Shown: positions 18,886 to 27,940, numbered from the stretch's first letter. The stretch: 64,000 bases of DNA from Streptococcus sp. Marseille-P6264 (GCF_902460355.1 NZ_CABPTO010000001.1:620001-684000); one strand, 5' to 3'. Made by a program: numbers and translations. Notes: generated by a model not told the origin, from the letters alone.

Positions 18886-19743
18886 TTATACCACTCTTGT
18901 CTTAACTTTAGCCACAATCCCATCTGGGTCTGTGACTTCTAGCTCCTGGGAGCTAATCCACCGGACTGGTGCATGCAAGTCCAGAGCATTTTCATAAATA
19001 GCTACTAGGTCTTCTTCTCCTTCTACTTGCGCCTCAAAATAGGCTAGTCCTAGTTGCTTAGATTGGCGATGATTCAAGTGAGAACCACCCCATTCATTAA
19101 CAGCTAAATGATGATGGTAGTTTCCTGATGCCAGCCAGCTTGCAGAAGGTACAGAAAATTTATCCTCCAAGTCTAGAAGTTTTTGGTAAAAATGACTGGC
19201 TGCTCTGCTATTTTTCACAGACAGATGGACATGGCCCATACGAGTGCCTTCCGCAATACTAAACGGCTGGATTCCCTGACCTAGTTCATAGATTTCTTGA
19301 GCCGCGAGCGCTTCCGTCACTCCGATAATGCGGCCATCTTCTCGAATATCCCAATCAGCCCGAGGTTTGTCCCGATAAAGCTCAATGCCATTGCCTTCTG
19401 GATCCTCCAGATAAATGGCTTCACTATAACCGTGGTCCGCCCCTCCAACCATAGGAACTTTATTTTCTGATAAATGCTTCAGGATATCTGCTAAAGCTTG
19501 ACGGCTGGGAAGCAACAGTGCCAGATGATAAAGACCGTAAGCCGACTTGACGGGCTGTCGGTCACTGGTTGCTAAGAGCCGCACCAACACTTGTCCGTCC
19601 CGACCCAAAGCCACCTGTCCGTCCTGCTCTTCCAAAAGTTCCAGGCCTAAAACGTGCTGGTAAAAATCCCTTTGTCTTGCTAGGTCAGCCACATAAAGTG
19701 CCACCTCTCCTAGATAAATCTTGCTTTGATATTCAAAAGTCAT
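18886..19743 (-). CDS. VOC family ring-cleaving dioxygenase/glyoxalase (CatE-like)
   Basis: A 285-residue protein with two tandem vicinal-oxygen-chelate repeats, about 10-125 and 165-280. Possible metal ligands are His in GLYHLALLLPS, Glu in GNGIELYRDKP, His in MGHVHLSV and the C-terminal region. This layout matches CatE/YfiE-type proteins that act on catechols or quinone-derived electrophiles. Twin palindromic operators at its promoter beside an Rrf2 regulator suggest it is induced by a chemical stress. Substrate unknown. Confidence 0.82.
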   Translation of the reverse strand: MTFEYQSKIYLGEVALYVADLARQRDFYQHVLGLELLEEQDGQVALGRDGQVLVRLLATSDRQPVKSAYGLYHLALLLPSRQALADILKHLSENKVPMVGGADHGYSEAIYLEDPEGNGIELYRDKPRADWDIREDGRIIGVTEALAAQEIYELGQGIQPFSIAEGTRMGHVHLSVKNSRAASHFYQKLLDLEDKFSVPSASWLASGNYHHHLAVNEWGGSHLNHRQSKQLGLAYFEAQVEGEEDLVAIYENALDLHAPVRWISSQELEVTDPDGIVAKVKTRVV

Positions 19744-19877
19744 GTACTTTCTCCTCTCTTAAATTTTAAATTTCAGCAGTGCTCCTGCTCCATCTTTCTT
19801 TTTATTTTTCCAAAACAGAGATAGGTTCCTTGATTCGGTTTTCCACATCTCCATATGCACCGAAGGATTGCTCATAT

Positions 19878-19938
19878 TGTAATTATTTTTGTTACATCTG
19901 TTAGTATAGCACATCTTAATGTAATGTCAATAATTACA
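19878..19938 (-). promoter_or_regulatory. Promoter of the glyoxalase-family gene with two palindromic operators
   Basis: Minus strand: -35 TTGACA (19930-19925), 16-nt spacer, -10 TATACT (19908-19903). Two 19-bp palindromes flank it: TGTAAT-N7-ATTACA at 19920-19938, over the -35, and TGTAA-N9-TTACA at 19878-19896, just after the start site. Their centres are 42 bp apart, four helical turns. This is a repressor arrangement; the Rrf2 gene next door is the likely reader (inference). Confidence 0.8.
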
Positions 19939-19956
19939 TCTTGAAAAATTCTTAAT

Positions 19957-19990
19957 AAAAAAAACAATCTGCTCACTAGGAAGCAGATTG
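19957..19990 (-). terminator. Terminator overlapping the end of the Rrf2 gene
   Basis: Minus strand CAATCTGCT-(8)-AGCAGATTG then eight T. The 5' arm encodes the last codons of the regulator and the 3' arm follows its stop, so the regulator and the glyoxalase-family gene are separate transcripts. Confidence 0.85.
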
Positions 19991-20425
19991 TCCTTTAATT
20001 TCTTTTTCGGTTGCTGCGACAACTTCGTCGAGGCTGGTCTGAGCCAATTCCGCTTCCATGGCGGCCTGAATAGCCGCCAAGCGGTCGTCTAAGACGTTAT
20101 GAATGTTCTTACCGATAGGACAGTCTGGATTGGGCTTATCATGAAAACTAAAGAGCTGGCCGCTCTTTCCCAGACATTCAACCGCAATATAGACGTCCAA
20201 CAGACTAATATCTTTCAAATCTTTGGCGATCTCTGCTCCTCCAGTCCCACGAGCAACGGTAATCATTCCTGCATTCTTGAGCTGGGACAGGGTCTTGCGG
20301 ATAATCACTGGATTGACGCCAACACTACCAGCAAGGATATCACTTGTCAGTTTTCGTTTTTTTCCTTCCAAAGCCAGTACAATCAGCATATGGGTGGCAA
20401 TGGTAAAACGGCTAGAAATCTGCAT
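19976..20425 (-). CDS. Rrf2 family transcriptional regulator
   Basis: A regulator of about 149 residues. Seen: N-terminal winged helix SSRFTIATHMLIVLAL, recognition region VGVNPVIIRKTLSQLKNAGMI and wing VARGTGGAEIAKDLKDISL. It has a single Cys in NPDCPIGKN rather than the three-Cys cluster of IscR/NsrR, so it is more like thiol- or ligand-sensing Rrf2 members (YwnA type). I chose MQISSRF because GGAGGAG lies 7 nt before it; an upstream ATG overlaps that site. Likely controls the downstream glyoxalase-family gene and ogt. Confidence 0.88.
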   Translation of the reverse strand: MQISSRFTIATHMLIVLALEGKKRKLTSDILAGSVGVNPVIIRKTLSQLKNAGMITVARGTGGAEIAKDLKDISLLDVYIAVECLGKSGQLFSFHDKPNPDCPIGKNIHNVLDDRLAAIQAAMEAELAQTSLDEVVAATEKEIKGQSAS

Positions 20426-20482
20426 TTTTTTCTCCTCCCTCATCATTTTCTCTCACTATTATATCTCAAAAATGGTGTAACT

Positions 20483-21331
20483 TCAAGAGTTACGACTGAA
20501 CTTTAAGAAAGCTGCAATCTCATCCGCATAGCCTTCCCGCTCACTGATTTCCCGCAGCAGGTCATGATTGTGGGTATGGTGGATACCATTGACCAAACTT
20601 TCCCGATAAATCTCATAGTAAGGCAAGTGGAGCTCCCGCGCCAATCTCAGCTCCTGCTCCACATCGTAGGCCACGCGCCGAAGGTCGACATCAGCCAGAC
20701 CCTTCTCATCTACCTCTAAAATGGCATACTGAGCTCGCAAGTCCTGACGCAAAGCCGAATCTAGAAAGAACGGCTGACCAATAGAGCCGGGATTGATAAT
20801 CAGCTGCCCCTTAGTCCCGTAGCGGAGAAACTGCTGGTGAATATGCCCATAAACAGCGATAGCGCAGTCATTTCCCTCAAAAAGGCGGTCGAAATCGCTC
20901 TGCTCGCCAATATGAATCAACTCCCGCCCCCAATTCTTATCGGGCAGATGGTGGCTAACCGCAATCTTCAAGCCTTCTACTTCTGTCAGGATTTGCAGAG
21001 GAAGTTCCTGCATGCGGTCAATCTCTTCAGGCTTGATTTCTTCTAGGACAAAATGACAGAGACGGGTCAGGTAGAGGTGGCTGGGACGATCCAAATCCAG
21101 CTTTTGATGCAAAGCATGCCAGAGACTGTCTTCCCAATTCCCTCTGACCTGGAGGCTGATGGGCAGCTGCTCCATCCTGTCTAAAATATTTCTGCGACCG
21201 GTTCCTGGCAGGAGCAGATCCCCCAAAAACCAATAATCTGTCACCTGCTGGCTTTCCGCATCCGCCAGTACTGCTTCCAAGGCTGTGCTATTCCCATGCA
21301 CATCGGATAATAAGGCAATTTTTCGTATCAT
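20483..21331 (-). CDS. Metallophosphoesterase family protein
   Basis: A 282-residue calcineurin-like phosphoesterase. Seen: metal-binding motifs LLSDVHGNSTAL (DxH), WFLGDLLLPG (GD), RGNWED (GNxD-like), VSHHLP and VYGHIHQQFLR (GHxH). These are all the blocks of the family, related to YfcE/PrpE-type phosphatases. The substrate cannot be told from sequence. It ends next to the Rrf2 gene start on the same strand and may share its transcript (36-nt intergenic gap to the regulator ORF). Confidence 0.85.
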   Translation of the reverse strand: MIRKIALLSDVHGNSTALEAVLADAESQQVTDYWFLGDLLLPGTGRRNILDRMEQLPISLQVRGNWEDSLWHALHQKLDLDRPSHLYLTRLCHFVLEEIKPEEIDRMQELPLQILTEVEGLKIAVSHHLPDKNWGRELIHIGEQSDFDRLFEGNDCAIAVYGHIHQQFLRYGTKGQLIINPGSIGQPFFLDSALRQDLRAQYAILEVDEKGLADVDLRRVAYDVEQELRLARELHLPYYEIYRESLVNGIHHTHNHDLLREISEREGYADEIAAFLKFSRNS

Positions 21332-21376
21332 CGTATGTCTTTCTCTTTCTTTACAAGGAATATTATATCAAAGTTC

Positions 21377-21408
21377 AAAAAAACTTCCACCCATCAAGTG
21401 AGTGAAAG
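21377..21408 (-). terminator. Terminator of the ABC exporter operon
   Basis: Minus strand CTTTCACTC-(7)-GGGTGGAAG, a 9-bp stem with two G-U pairs, followed by seven T. It lies just after the permease gene. Confidence 0.7.
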
Positions 21409-21425
21409 CTTTAAAATATCTTTTA

Positions 21426-24149
21426 TCAATCAACCGATTTGAGTGCTTCCAGCATATCCACCCTTCTGAGGCGGTAGTTGACAAAGAAGCCAAGTAAGGT
21501 CAGGATAAGAGTCACTGCTGTTAGAGGAAACAGATAGACGGAGAGACTTACTTGAGTATTTAAGCTAATAATGCTAGGCGCAACCTTCTCAATCAAAAAA
21601 CGATGCAAGAAGAAACCGCCCAGAAGCCCAACTGCCATCCCAATTACTGACAGAATAATGGTCTCTCGATAGATATAGAGAGTCACTTCCTTATTATGGA
21701 AGCCCAGAACCTTGATAGTGGACAGCTCGCGAATCCGCTCAGCGACATTGATATTAGTCAGATTGTAGAGAATGACAACTGCTAGAAGAACGGAGATCAC
21801 CACCAAAATAAGCATCGTATTATTAAGAGAATCAGCTAGAACGTTGAACTGCTTCACCATGCTAGCATTTTGTGAAACACTCTTGACAGACTTGAGGCTC
21901 ATAAATTCATTGGCCTTGTCGACAATATTTTTACTAGAAGAATCCTTGAGCCGCACTAGATAAGTATTTTTATCGGGCTTTTTCCCGTAAATTTTCTGGT
22001 AGTCAGTCGCCTTCATAAAGGCAAAATGACCAAAATGATTCTCATTGACTGCTACGAGCTTGACAGACTTGCCACCCAGCTCTATACTGCCACCGGGGCT
22101 AACTCCAGCTATGCGGGCCAATTTATCCGAAACCACTGCACCGTACTTGAGAGTCAGCTTTTGCTGGTTGTTGGGACTTTCCAGAGAAATAAAAGGTTTA
22201 AAATTTTCTTTGTCCGTGACCATCAAAGTGATTGTTTCTGTCTCTTTTCTTCCTTTGTATTTCTCTGTCAAGGTTTCACTATGGATTTCCTGATAGTCAG
22301 CAATCGAACCATCTGCCAGCATCTTTTTCAGCTTGTCCTGCTCAGCCTGATTCTCTCCAGGATTGACAGCGACAATCAAGTCGTATCGCAGAATCTCCTC
22401 AAACTGGCGTTTGGGAATACCACCGATAGAAGATTGGAGCCCTAGACCGGCAAAGAGCAGGGCAACAGAACCCGCCACACCAAAGATGGTCATAAACATC
22501 CGCTGCTTATAGCGAAAGATATTGCGAGCTGTGACTTTCTGAGTAAAGCTAAGGCGCCGCCAGATAAAGGACAGTCTTTCCAAAAAGATCTTGGAGCCTT
22601 TGACCGGTGGCTTGGGCAAAAGCAAGTGAGCTGCTTCTTCTGTCAACTCCCGCCTTGCTACCCAAAAGGCCGGTAGAACACTCGATAGAAGGGAGAGTCC
22701 AAGGGCAAATAAACTATAGGAAATATAAAAATATGCATGAGGGGCAGAAAACACCATGCCTCTGGTAATAATAGAAGAAATCACTCCCGACAAGAAATAA
22801 TGCCCCAGCAGAATCCCTATGAGGGTACCGAGACTCCCTGCCACCAAACCATAAAGAGCAAACTTGCGAATGATATCTCGGCTATGATAGCCTAAAGCCT
22901 TAAAGACACCTGCATTTGTTCGTTCCTCGTCGACAAAGCGCGTCATGGTGGTAAAGGTTACCATCGCTGCCACTAGATAGAGCACCACCGGGAAAATATT
23001 ACCAATCGACGCAATACTATTCATGGAGTTTTTATACATATGATAGCCATTACCACCTGGCAGAGACTTGCGGTCATAGCTATGATAGGCCGGCTCTTTC
23101 AAACGACTCAGGTCTGCCTTAGCCTCAGCTAGCTTGTCCTTGTTAGCAGACAAGTCTTTCTCTGCCTGAGCCAGCTCAGATTTTTTCTGATTGAGCTGGG
23201 ACTCAGCTTCCTGAATCTGTTGCTGGCTCTGGCTTAGCTGATCGGGAGCTAGGATAGAAGCGGATTGAGCTGCCGCTAGCTGGCTTTTTTGCTGGTCTAG
23301 CTGACTCTGAGCTTGCTCTAACTGCTTTTTACCTTGGGTCAGCTCACTCTCAGCCTGACCAATCTTATCTTCGCCCTTCCGAATGGTGCTTTTGGCATCT
23401 GCCTCTAATCGCTTAAAGCGAGCCGCTCCGTTATCTGCTAAGCTCTTGTCCAAAGCTGTCTGGTGCTGCTCCAAACGCTCCTGATAACTTGCAGAGAAGG
23501 GGGCTAATTTTTCTAAATCATGATAGCGCAGGCGGGCAATACTGTAAACATCTGTATCAAAGGCCTTGGGGCTGACTACAGCATAAGCTGATAAAGCCCC
23601 GCTGCCACTAGTCGCATTGCCCAAATTTCTATCAGACCAGAGCTCTGCCGAGTTGACAAAGCCCACGACCTTATAGGTCTTGTTTTTCAGAACTGACCGA
23701 CTGCCTGCTTTCTCGGTCAGATCAATCTCCTGGCCAAGCTTGTATTTTTTAGACCAAAAACTAGCTAAGGAAATTTCTTGCTCATTCTTGGGAAGACGAC
23801 CGGAGGTCACTTGAAAGTTTGAGATATCCTTGGTATCTGAGAATACTCGGAGAGCCTCCTCGTCTACGGTGACATCTGTCAGATAGCCAAACTCGACATC
23901 AGCTCCCTTGATAGCTTCCAGCTCTTTCTGATCCGCTGCATCCAAACCATAGTCCGCCATAACAGCCAAGTCCATGGTTCGTTGCTCTTTCAAATAATCT
24001 GTTGCTGTTCTGCGCATATTGGGTGGAGCGACCTTGAGCCCCACGAGAGCTAAAGAGCCCAGCATCATGAGGATTAAAATAGATAGGAAACGTCCTTTAG
24101 AGCTAGTGAAGGAGAGCAGAATGTCTTTCCAATAAATCTTTCTCCTCAT
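21426..24149 (-). CDS. ABC transporter permease with two FtsX domains and a coiled-coil insert
   Basis: A 907-residue membrane protein. Seen: a first membrane segment at about 15-38, a large extracytoplasmic domain with a Gln/Lys/Glu-rich coiled coil at roughly 250-360 (repeated QLDQQKSQLAAAQ-type heptads), three membrane helices at about 385-500 (first FtsX domain), a linker, another segment near 555, a second outer domain and three C-terminal helices at about 770-895 (second FtsX domain). This is the MacB-like/lipoprotein-export-like architecture of Gram-positive mechanotransmission ABC systems. Substrate unknown; TetR control suggests response to a toxic compound. Confidence 0.87.
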   Translation of the reverse strand: MRRKIYWKDILLSFTSSKGRFLSILILMMLGSLALVGLKVAPPNMRRTATDYLKEQRTMDLAVMADYGLDAADQKELEAIKGADVEFGYLTDVTVDEEALRVFSDTKDISNFQVTSGRLPKNEQEISLASFWSKKYKLGQEIDLTEKAGSRSVLKNKTYKVVGFVNSAELWSDRNLGNATSGSGALSAYAVVSPKAFDTDVYSIARLRYHDLEKLAPFSASYQERLEQHQTALDKSLADNGAARFKRLEADAKSTIRKGEDKIGQAESELTQGKKQLEQAQSQLDQQKSQLAAAQSASILAPDQLSQSQQQIQEAESQLNQKKSELAQAEKDLSANKDKLAEAKADLSRLKEPAYHSYDRKSLPGGNGYHMYKNSMNSIASIGNIFPVVLYLVAAMVTFTTMTRFVDEERTNAGVFKALGYHSRDIIRKFALYGLVAGSLGTLIGILLGHYFLSGVISSIITRGMVFSAPHAYFYISYSLFALGLSLLSSVLPAFWVARRELTEEAAHLLLPKPPVKGSKIFLERLSFIWRRLSFTQKVTARNIFRYKQRMFMTIFGVAGSVALLFAGLGLQSSIGGIPKRQFEEILRYDLIVAVNPGENQAEQDKLKKMLADGSIADYQEIHSETLTEKYKGRKETETITLMVTDKENFKPFISLESPNNQQKLTLKYGAVVSDKLARIAGVSPGGSIELGGKSVKLVAVNENHFGHFAFMKATDYQKIYGKKPDKNTYLVRLKDSSSKNIVDKANEFMSLKSVKSVSQNASMVKQFNVLADSLNNTMLILVVISVLLAVVILYNLTNINVAERIRELSTIKVLGFHNKEVTLYIYRETIILSVIGMAVGLLGGFFLHRFLIEKVAPSIISLNTQVSLSVYLFPLTAVTLILTLLGFFVNYRLRRVDMLEALKSVD

Positions 24150-24150
24150 A

Positions 24151-24852
24151 TTAATACTCCAATGTACTTATGTCCTGAGGCGATTCATTGACCGTAACAC
24201 TCTTGACTCTCGCATCGTGCATACGGATGACCCGGTCAGCAATGGGAGCCAAGGCAGCATTGTGTGTCACGATAATCACCGTCGCTCCTTGATTACGGGA
24301 CATGTCCTGTAAGATTTGCAGCACTTGCTTACCGGTATTGTAGTCCAAAGCTCCCGTTGGCTCATCGCAGAGCAGAATCTTGGGATTTTTGGCCACCGCC
24401 CGAGCAATGGACACACGTTGCTGCTCTCCACCTGAAAGCTGAGCTGGAAAATTATTGAGACGATTTTCCAGTCCCACTGCAGTCAGAGCCGCTACTGGAT
24501 CTTGAGCATCCTTGACGATTTCAGAAGCTAATTCGACATTTTCCTTGGCCGTCAGATTAGGCACCAAATTATAAAACTGAAAGACGAAGCCCACATCATT
24601 GCGCCGATAGTCTGTCAGCTGGTGGGAATTGTAGTGAGCAATATTCTGCCCGTCTATCAGGATATCTCCCTCATCATTGGTATCCATACCGCCTAGGATA
24701 TTGAGCACCGTAGACTTACCGGCACCAGAAGCCCCTAGGATAATGACCAGTTCCCCCTTTTCAATGTCAAATGAAATATCGTGATTGGCAACTATTTCCG
24801 TATCCCCCATCTGATAACGTTTAAAGCTATGTTTCATTTCAATATAAGCCAT
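24151..24852 (-). CDS. ABC transporter ATP-binding protein (MacB/LolD type)
   Basis: A 233-residue ATPase partner of the FtsX-type permease that starts 2 nt after its stop. Seen: Walker [18 protein letters not shown]-loop [12 protein letters not shown], signature [14 protein letters not shown], Walker [13 protein letters not shown] and switch His in [11 protein letters not shown]. The sequence matches the LolD/MacB/HrtA ATPase group. First gene of the two-gene operon, divergent from the TetR gene. RBS AGGAGAGAAACGAT precedes the start. Confidence 0.93.
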   Translation of the reverse strand: MAYIEMKHSFKRYQMGDTEIVANHDISFDIEKGELVIILGASGAGKSTVLNILGGMDTNDEGDILIDGQNIAHYNSHQLTDYRRNDVGFVFQFYNLVPNLTAKENVELASEIVKDAQDPVAALTAVGLENRLNNFPAQLSGGEQQRVSIARAVAKNPKILLCDEPTGALDYNTGKQVLQILQDMSRNQGATVIIVTHNAALAPIADRVIRMHDARVKSVTVNESPQDISTLEY

Positions 24853-24886
24853 ATCGTTTCTCTCCTTTTCAAAGCTCGTTTCCTTA

Positions 24887-24974
24887 AATCAACAAACTGT
24901 TGATTCCAAATCACAGATATTATATAATGAGCTTAGATAAAAAGCAATAACCAAAAATCAACAAAGTGTTGATT
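24887..24974. promoter_or_regulatory. Overlapping divergent promoters with twin TetR-type operators
   Basis: Two 19-bp palindromes with identical arms, AATCAACA-N3-TGTTGATT, at 24887-24905 and 24956-24974. Plus-strand promoter for the regulator: -35 TTGATT (24900-24905), 17 nt, -10 TATAAT (24923-24928). Minus-strand promoter for the exporter: -35 TTGCTT (24947-24942), 17 nt, -10 TATAAT (24924-24919). The two -10 boxes overlap. Operator 1 covers the regulator -35 and the start of the exporter transcript; operator 2 lies behind the exporter -35 and over the start of the regulator transcript. Confidence 0.88.
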
Positions 24975-24995
24975 TAAGCGAAAAGGGAAGAAAAA

Positions 24996-25559
24996 ATGAT
25001 CCAGAAACGAAAAACCAGCACTAAGGAAGACATCAAAGAAGCCTTGATTCAGCTACTATCTGAGGAAAGGTTTGATAATATCTCCATCAGCAAGCTCTGC
25101 AAGCGGGCTGGGATTAACCGTGGCACCTTCTACCTCCACTACGAGGACAAGTATCAGATGGTTGAAAGTCTAAAAAGCGACATCATTTCCCAACTTTATA
25201 GTTATAGTCTTTTTGAAGAAGAAGGCGAATATTCCAAACGGTTCATGATAGCCAAATTTCATATACTGCGTGCTAATGAACGTCTGATCAATGCCCTGAC
25301 CAGAAGCCATTATATTGACTTTCGTGGAGCTATTCGGGAATTCATAACCAGTATCATTCTGAGCGACAAGCAAAAAGCTACTACCCAGCGTTTTTTAGAG
25401 GAGAACTTCCACATTCCTCAGAAATACGCCTTGGAAATCTTCCTATCCAGTGTTGAGGGGATTATTTCTCTTTGGATAGCCGGCGGAGCTCAGGAGGAGC
25501 CCGAAGAAATTACGCAAATGATCCTAGCTACCTACAATTATGATTATTGGAAATCATGA
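24996..25559 (+). CDS. TetR/AcrR family regulator of the ABC exporter
   Basis: A 187-residue repressor-type protein. Seen: N-terminal TetR helix-turn-helix TKEDIKEALIQLLSEERFDNISISKLCKRAGINRG (shown only in part here: ISKLCKRAGINRGTFYLHY, about residues 33-51), then an all-helical ligand domain of the TetR_C type with no recognisable ligand motif. It is transcribed away from the ABC exporter and almost certainly controls both through the twin palindromes. GGGAAGAAAAA precedes its ATG. Ligand unknown. Confidence 0.9.
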   Translation: MIQKRKTSTKEDIKEALIQLLSEERFDNISISKLCKRAGINRGTFYLHYEDKYQMVESLKSDIISQLYSYSLFEEEGEYSKRFMIAKFHILRANERLINALTRSHYIDFRGAIREFITSIILSDKQKATTQRFLEENFHIPQKYALEIFLSSVEGIISLWIAGGAQEEPEEITQMILATYNYDYWKS

Positions 25560-25589
25560 CCAGCACTCCATTTTTATAGATGAAAACTC

Positions 25590-25619
25590 AAAAAGACGCA
25601 GATTCATCTGTGCCTTTTC
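25590..25619. terminator. Bidirectional terminator between tetR and the U32 gene
   Basis: GACGCAGAT-TC-ATCTGTGCC with A5 before and T4 after, between converging genes; one G-U/A-C position near the base. Confidence 0.7.
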
Positions 25620-25689
25620 TTAAAACGTTTCTGGTGAGCAAATGGCTTTCTAAGGATTTCCACTTATATAAAGGTAGCAAAAACCTGTC

Positions 25690-26619
25690 CTATTTCACCA
25701 TGTCTGGGTCGTAATCATAAAACCCTGTATCGAGGAAGCGATTCTTAGGATGCAATTTGTGAAGCAGCTCATCTAACAAGAAAGCTTGGTCATGACTAAA
25801 TTCACCTTTTTCAATCAAGTCCCTCGCCTGAACAAAAAGCTTAGCAATCTCAACAAAATTCTGACCAGGAGTGTAGAGCCCTTCCAACTTCCAATGCGTA
25901 AAGCCGTGGTCAACCAATTCTGTCAGCTTGGTCATCAAGTCCAAGTCATTATTGGCGAAAATATGCGTCCCATGGTCGTCCTCAAAGATCGAATAATGAC
26001 TCTGAGGGTCACTTGGTTCAGCAAGAAAGAGGTCTCTCTCTCTTGATTTTTCATCATCAATGTGTGTAAAGTTATAATAATTTTGCAAAAGCGGACGTTT
26101 AGAGTGATGGATAACACTCGCACCATAAACTAGGACTTCTGCTGGAATTTCAAGGATTTCCGGCATTTTAAAGAGTTCTGCCGATGGAATTTCCCGCGCC
26201 AAAACAGCTTCCGATACTCCAGCATTCTTGCCCCAAAAATTAATCTGGCGGCTGCTGGTAACCATAGTCGAAGCATCATAAATCGTTTTTAGCTTGTAGC
26301 CATCCCGTTGCAAAACGTAGAATACACCTGCATCCCCAACGGTGATATAGTCCACCTCAATCTTCTGAAGAAAATCCAAATAAGGCTTGATCTGGTCCAT
26401 CATATCCTGATGCATCAGAGCATTGACGGCAACAGTCATTTCTTTTCCTGCCTGATGAACCATTTGTGAGATACGATTTAATTCGTTGCAAGTGAAATTA
26501 TGCGGTAATCGAAGACCGTATTTTTTCTCACCGACATAAATACGATCCACACCTGCTTCCAATAAGGCTTGAACTTGTTCTATACTTTCAGCTGTAGCTG
26601 TAATGATTATCTTTTTCAT
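25690..26619 (-). CDS. Peptidase U32 family protein
   Basis: A 309-residue protein of the U32 family (PrtC/YrrN-like). Seen: TIM-barrel-like start with VQALLEAGVDRIYVGEKKYGLR, VAVNALMHQ, DYITVGDAGVF, and the C-terminal WKLEGLYTPGQNFVEIAKLF, where the usual KIEGR-type motif is KLEGLY. U32 members act in collagen degradation, tRNA or cofactor hydroxylation; the shorter streptococcal paralogue here has no proven role. The conserved Cys cluster of the longer YrrO-type partner is absent. Monocistronic. Confidence 0.82.
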   Translation of the reverse strand: MKKIIITATAESIEQVQALLEAGVDRIYVGEKKYGLRLPHNFTCNELNRISQMVHQAGKEMTVAVNALMHQDMMDQIKPYLDFLQKIEVDYITVGDAGVFYVLQRDGYKLKTIYDASTMVTSSRQINFWGKNAGVSEAVLAREIPSAELFKMPEILEIPAEVLVYGASVIHHSKRPLLQNYYNFTHIDDEKSRERDLFLAEPSDPQSHYSIFEDDHGTHIFANNDLDLMTKLTELVDHGFTHWKLEGLYTPGQNFVEIAKLFVQARDLIEKGEFSHDQAFLLDELLHKLHPKNRFLDTGFYDYDPDMVK

Positions 26620-26748
26620 ATCATTATTATACCAAAAAAATAGGATTTATGATTTCTTAATTCGATTTTATTCGTTTTGTAACTATCTTGTAATATATCT
26701 AATCATAGAAACATGATAGAATGATAAGGTACTACTAGGAGAGAGACA

Positions 26749-27039
26749 ATGGCTGTAAGAGATTTTAAACAGTTTGAATCAGCGCCCCTGCATGATTCGA
26801 CAGAGCAAACCAAGGAAATATCCTATCAAGAATACCTGCCCCAAGCAGAATCAGCATCACAATTACGTGAGCTATTTTTCTTTATAAATATCGCTTTATT
26901 CTGTATTTTGACAGTCTTTTTTAGCTTTATCTTCTTATCTGCAAAAATGAGCACTTTTCTATCTTTCTCACTTGCTATTGTCCTAAGTCTTATGATTATT
27001 CAAGGATATCGCACTGTTCGGAGAAAGAAACGCCGTTAA
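26749..27039 (+). CDS. DUF3270-like small membrane protein
   Basis: A 96-residue protein with a polar N-terminus of about 40 residues and two closely spaced membrane segments (about 43-63 and 67-84), ending in a basic tail RTVRRKKRR that should face the cytoplasm. The opening MAVRDFKQFE resembles streptococcal proteins annotated DUF3270 (from memory). Good ribosome binding site AGGAGAGAG. Function unknown; the basic tail suggests both ends are inside. Confidence 0.7.
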   Translation: MAVRDFKQFESAPLHDSTEQTKEISYQEYLPQAESASQLRELFFFINIALFCILTVFFSFIFLSAKMSTFLSFSLAIVLSLMIIQGYRTVRRKKRR

Positions 27040-27054
27040 TTCACGAATTAAATC

Positions 27055-27081
27055 AAACGAGATCAAAAGATCTCGTTTTTT
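27055..27081. terminator. Bidirectional terminator
   Basis: Perfect AAACGAGATC-AAAA-GATCTCGTTT followed by T run, between the converging DUF3270-like and C39-like genes. Confidence 0.9.
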
Positions 27082-27088
27082 CGTTTCT

Positions 27089-27916
27089 TTACCAAGCGTA
27101 ATTTGGTTCCTGACAAGCACACATCGCTGCCAATAATTCTTCTGGAGTCACCTTTTTCAGCCCTCCATAGACTGGATCCTGAACGGTATAGGATGGATCA
27201 ATGTAATAAACTGCAAGGACATCACTGCCGTCTGCTGATAATTCATAGCCCGTACCCACAACATTGTGTTCACCCTTGTGGCCTGGGTAGATGGAGGCAT
27301 TATCAATCGTATAGTAGAGCGGATAACCATCATCAATATTCTTGCGCAGGCGCTCCTTAAAGAGCCGCATATCTTCAGAATTCGAGGCGCTACTAGTCAC
27401 TGTCGCAAGATGGTAGCCCGCTTGACCTACCGGCACTTCCGCATAACCAAATAAATATTGATTTAAGACACGGATTGCATTGACATTATGGGTACCGAAG
27501 GTCTCATCAGTGCCCATCGCTCGTGCCAATTCCTCTTGGCTAGCTTGGACGCCTCTGTAGGCTAAAATCATACTGACAGAGGTCGGTGCGCAAGTATTCC
27601 AAGCTCGCTGGATCTGCATGGGAACTTCCAGGCGCTTTCTGATTGGGGAAGATGCTTCTTTGCTAGAAGGCTGTGTCTCCTCTTCTCTGACCTTTTCACT
27701 GGTCTGACTAGAGCTTTTTGACTCCGCAGAAGCAGAACTCTGACTATCACTAGATTGACCACTGCTAGCTGTTTTCGAGCGGGCTTGACTCATGCTCGAA
27801 GCCTTAGAAGAAGAGTCAGAGCTTCCAGACTGAGGGGACTCTGAAGCTTTCTGCCGAGAACAGGCTAGTAAGTAGCAGCCTAAACCAAGCAAGGCAAGTA
27901 CTTTTAAATGTTTCAT
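27089..27916 (-). CDS. Peptidase C39-like lipoprotein
   Basis: A 275-residue surface lipoprotein. Seen: signal peptide with lipobox LLAC (Cys19), a Ser/Lys/Gln-rich linker to about residue 95 that probably spans the wall, then a C39-like papain fold with catalytic Cys in WNTCAPTSVSMIL, His in GEHNVVGTGYE and Asp in YYIDPSY. Likely a cysteine peptidase outside the cell; it lacks the ABC exporter part of bacteriocin C39 proteins. A cre-like site overlaps its promoter region. Confidence 0.82.
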   Translation of the reverse strand: MKHLKVLALLGLGCYLLACSRQKASESPQSGSSDSSSKASSMSQARSKTASSGQSSDSQSSASAESKSSSQTSEKVREEETQPSSKEASSPIRKRLEVPMQIQRAWNTCAPTSVSMILAYRGVQASQEELARAMGTDETFGTHNVNAIRVLNQYLFGYAEVPVGQAGYHLATVTSSASNSEDMRLFKERLRKNIDDGYPLYYTIDNASIYPGHKGEHNVVGTGYELSADGSDVLAVYYIDPSYTVQDPVYGGLKKVTPEELLAAMCACQEPNYAW

Positions 27917-27940
27917 ACCAACACCCCCTTTTTATTTATA

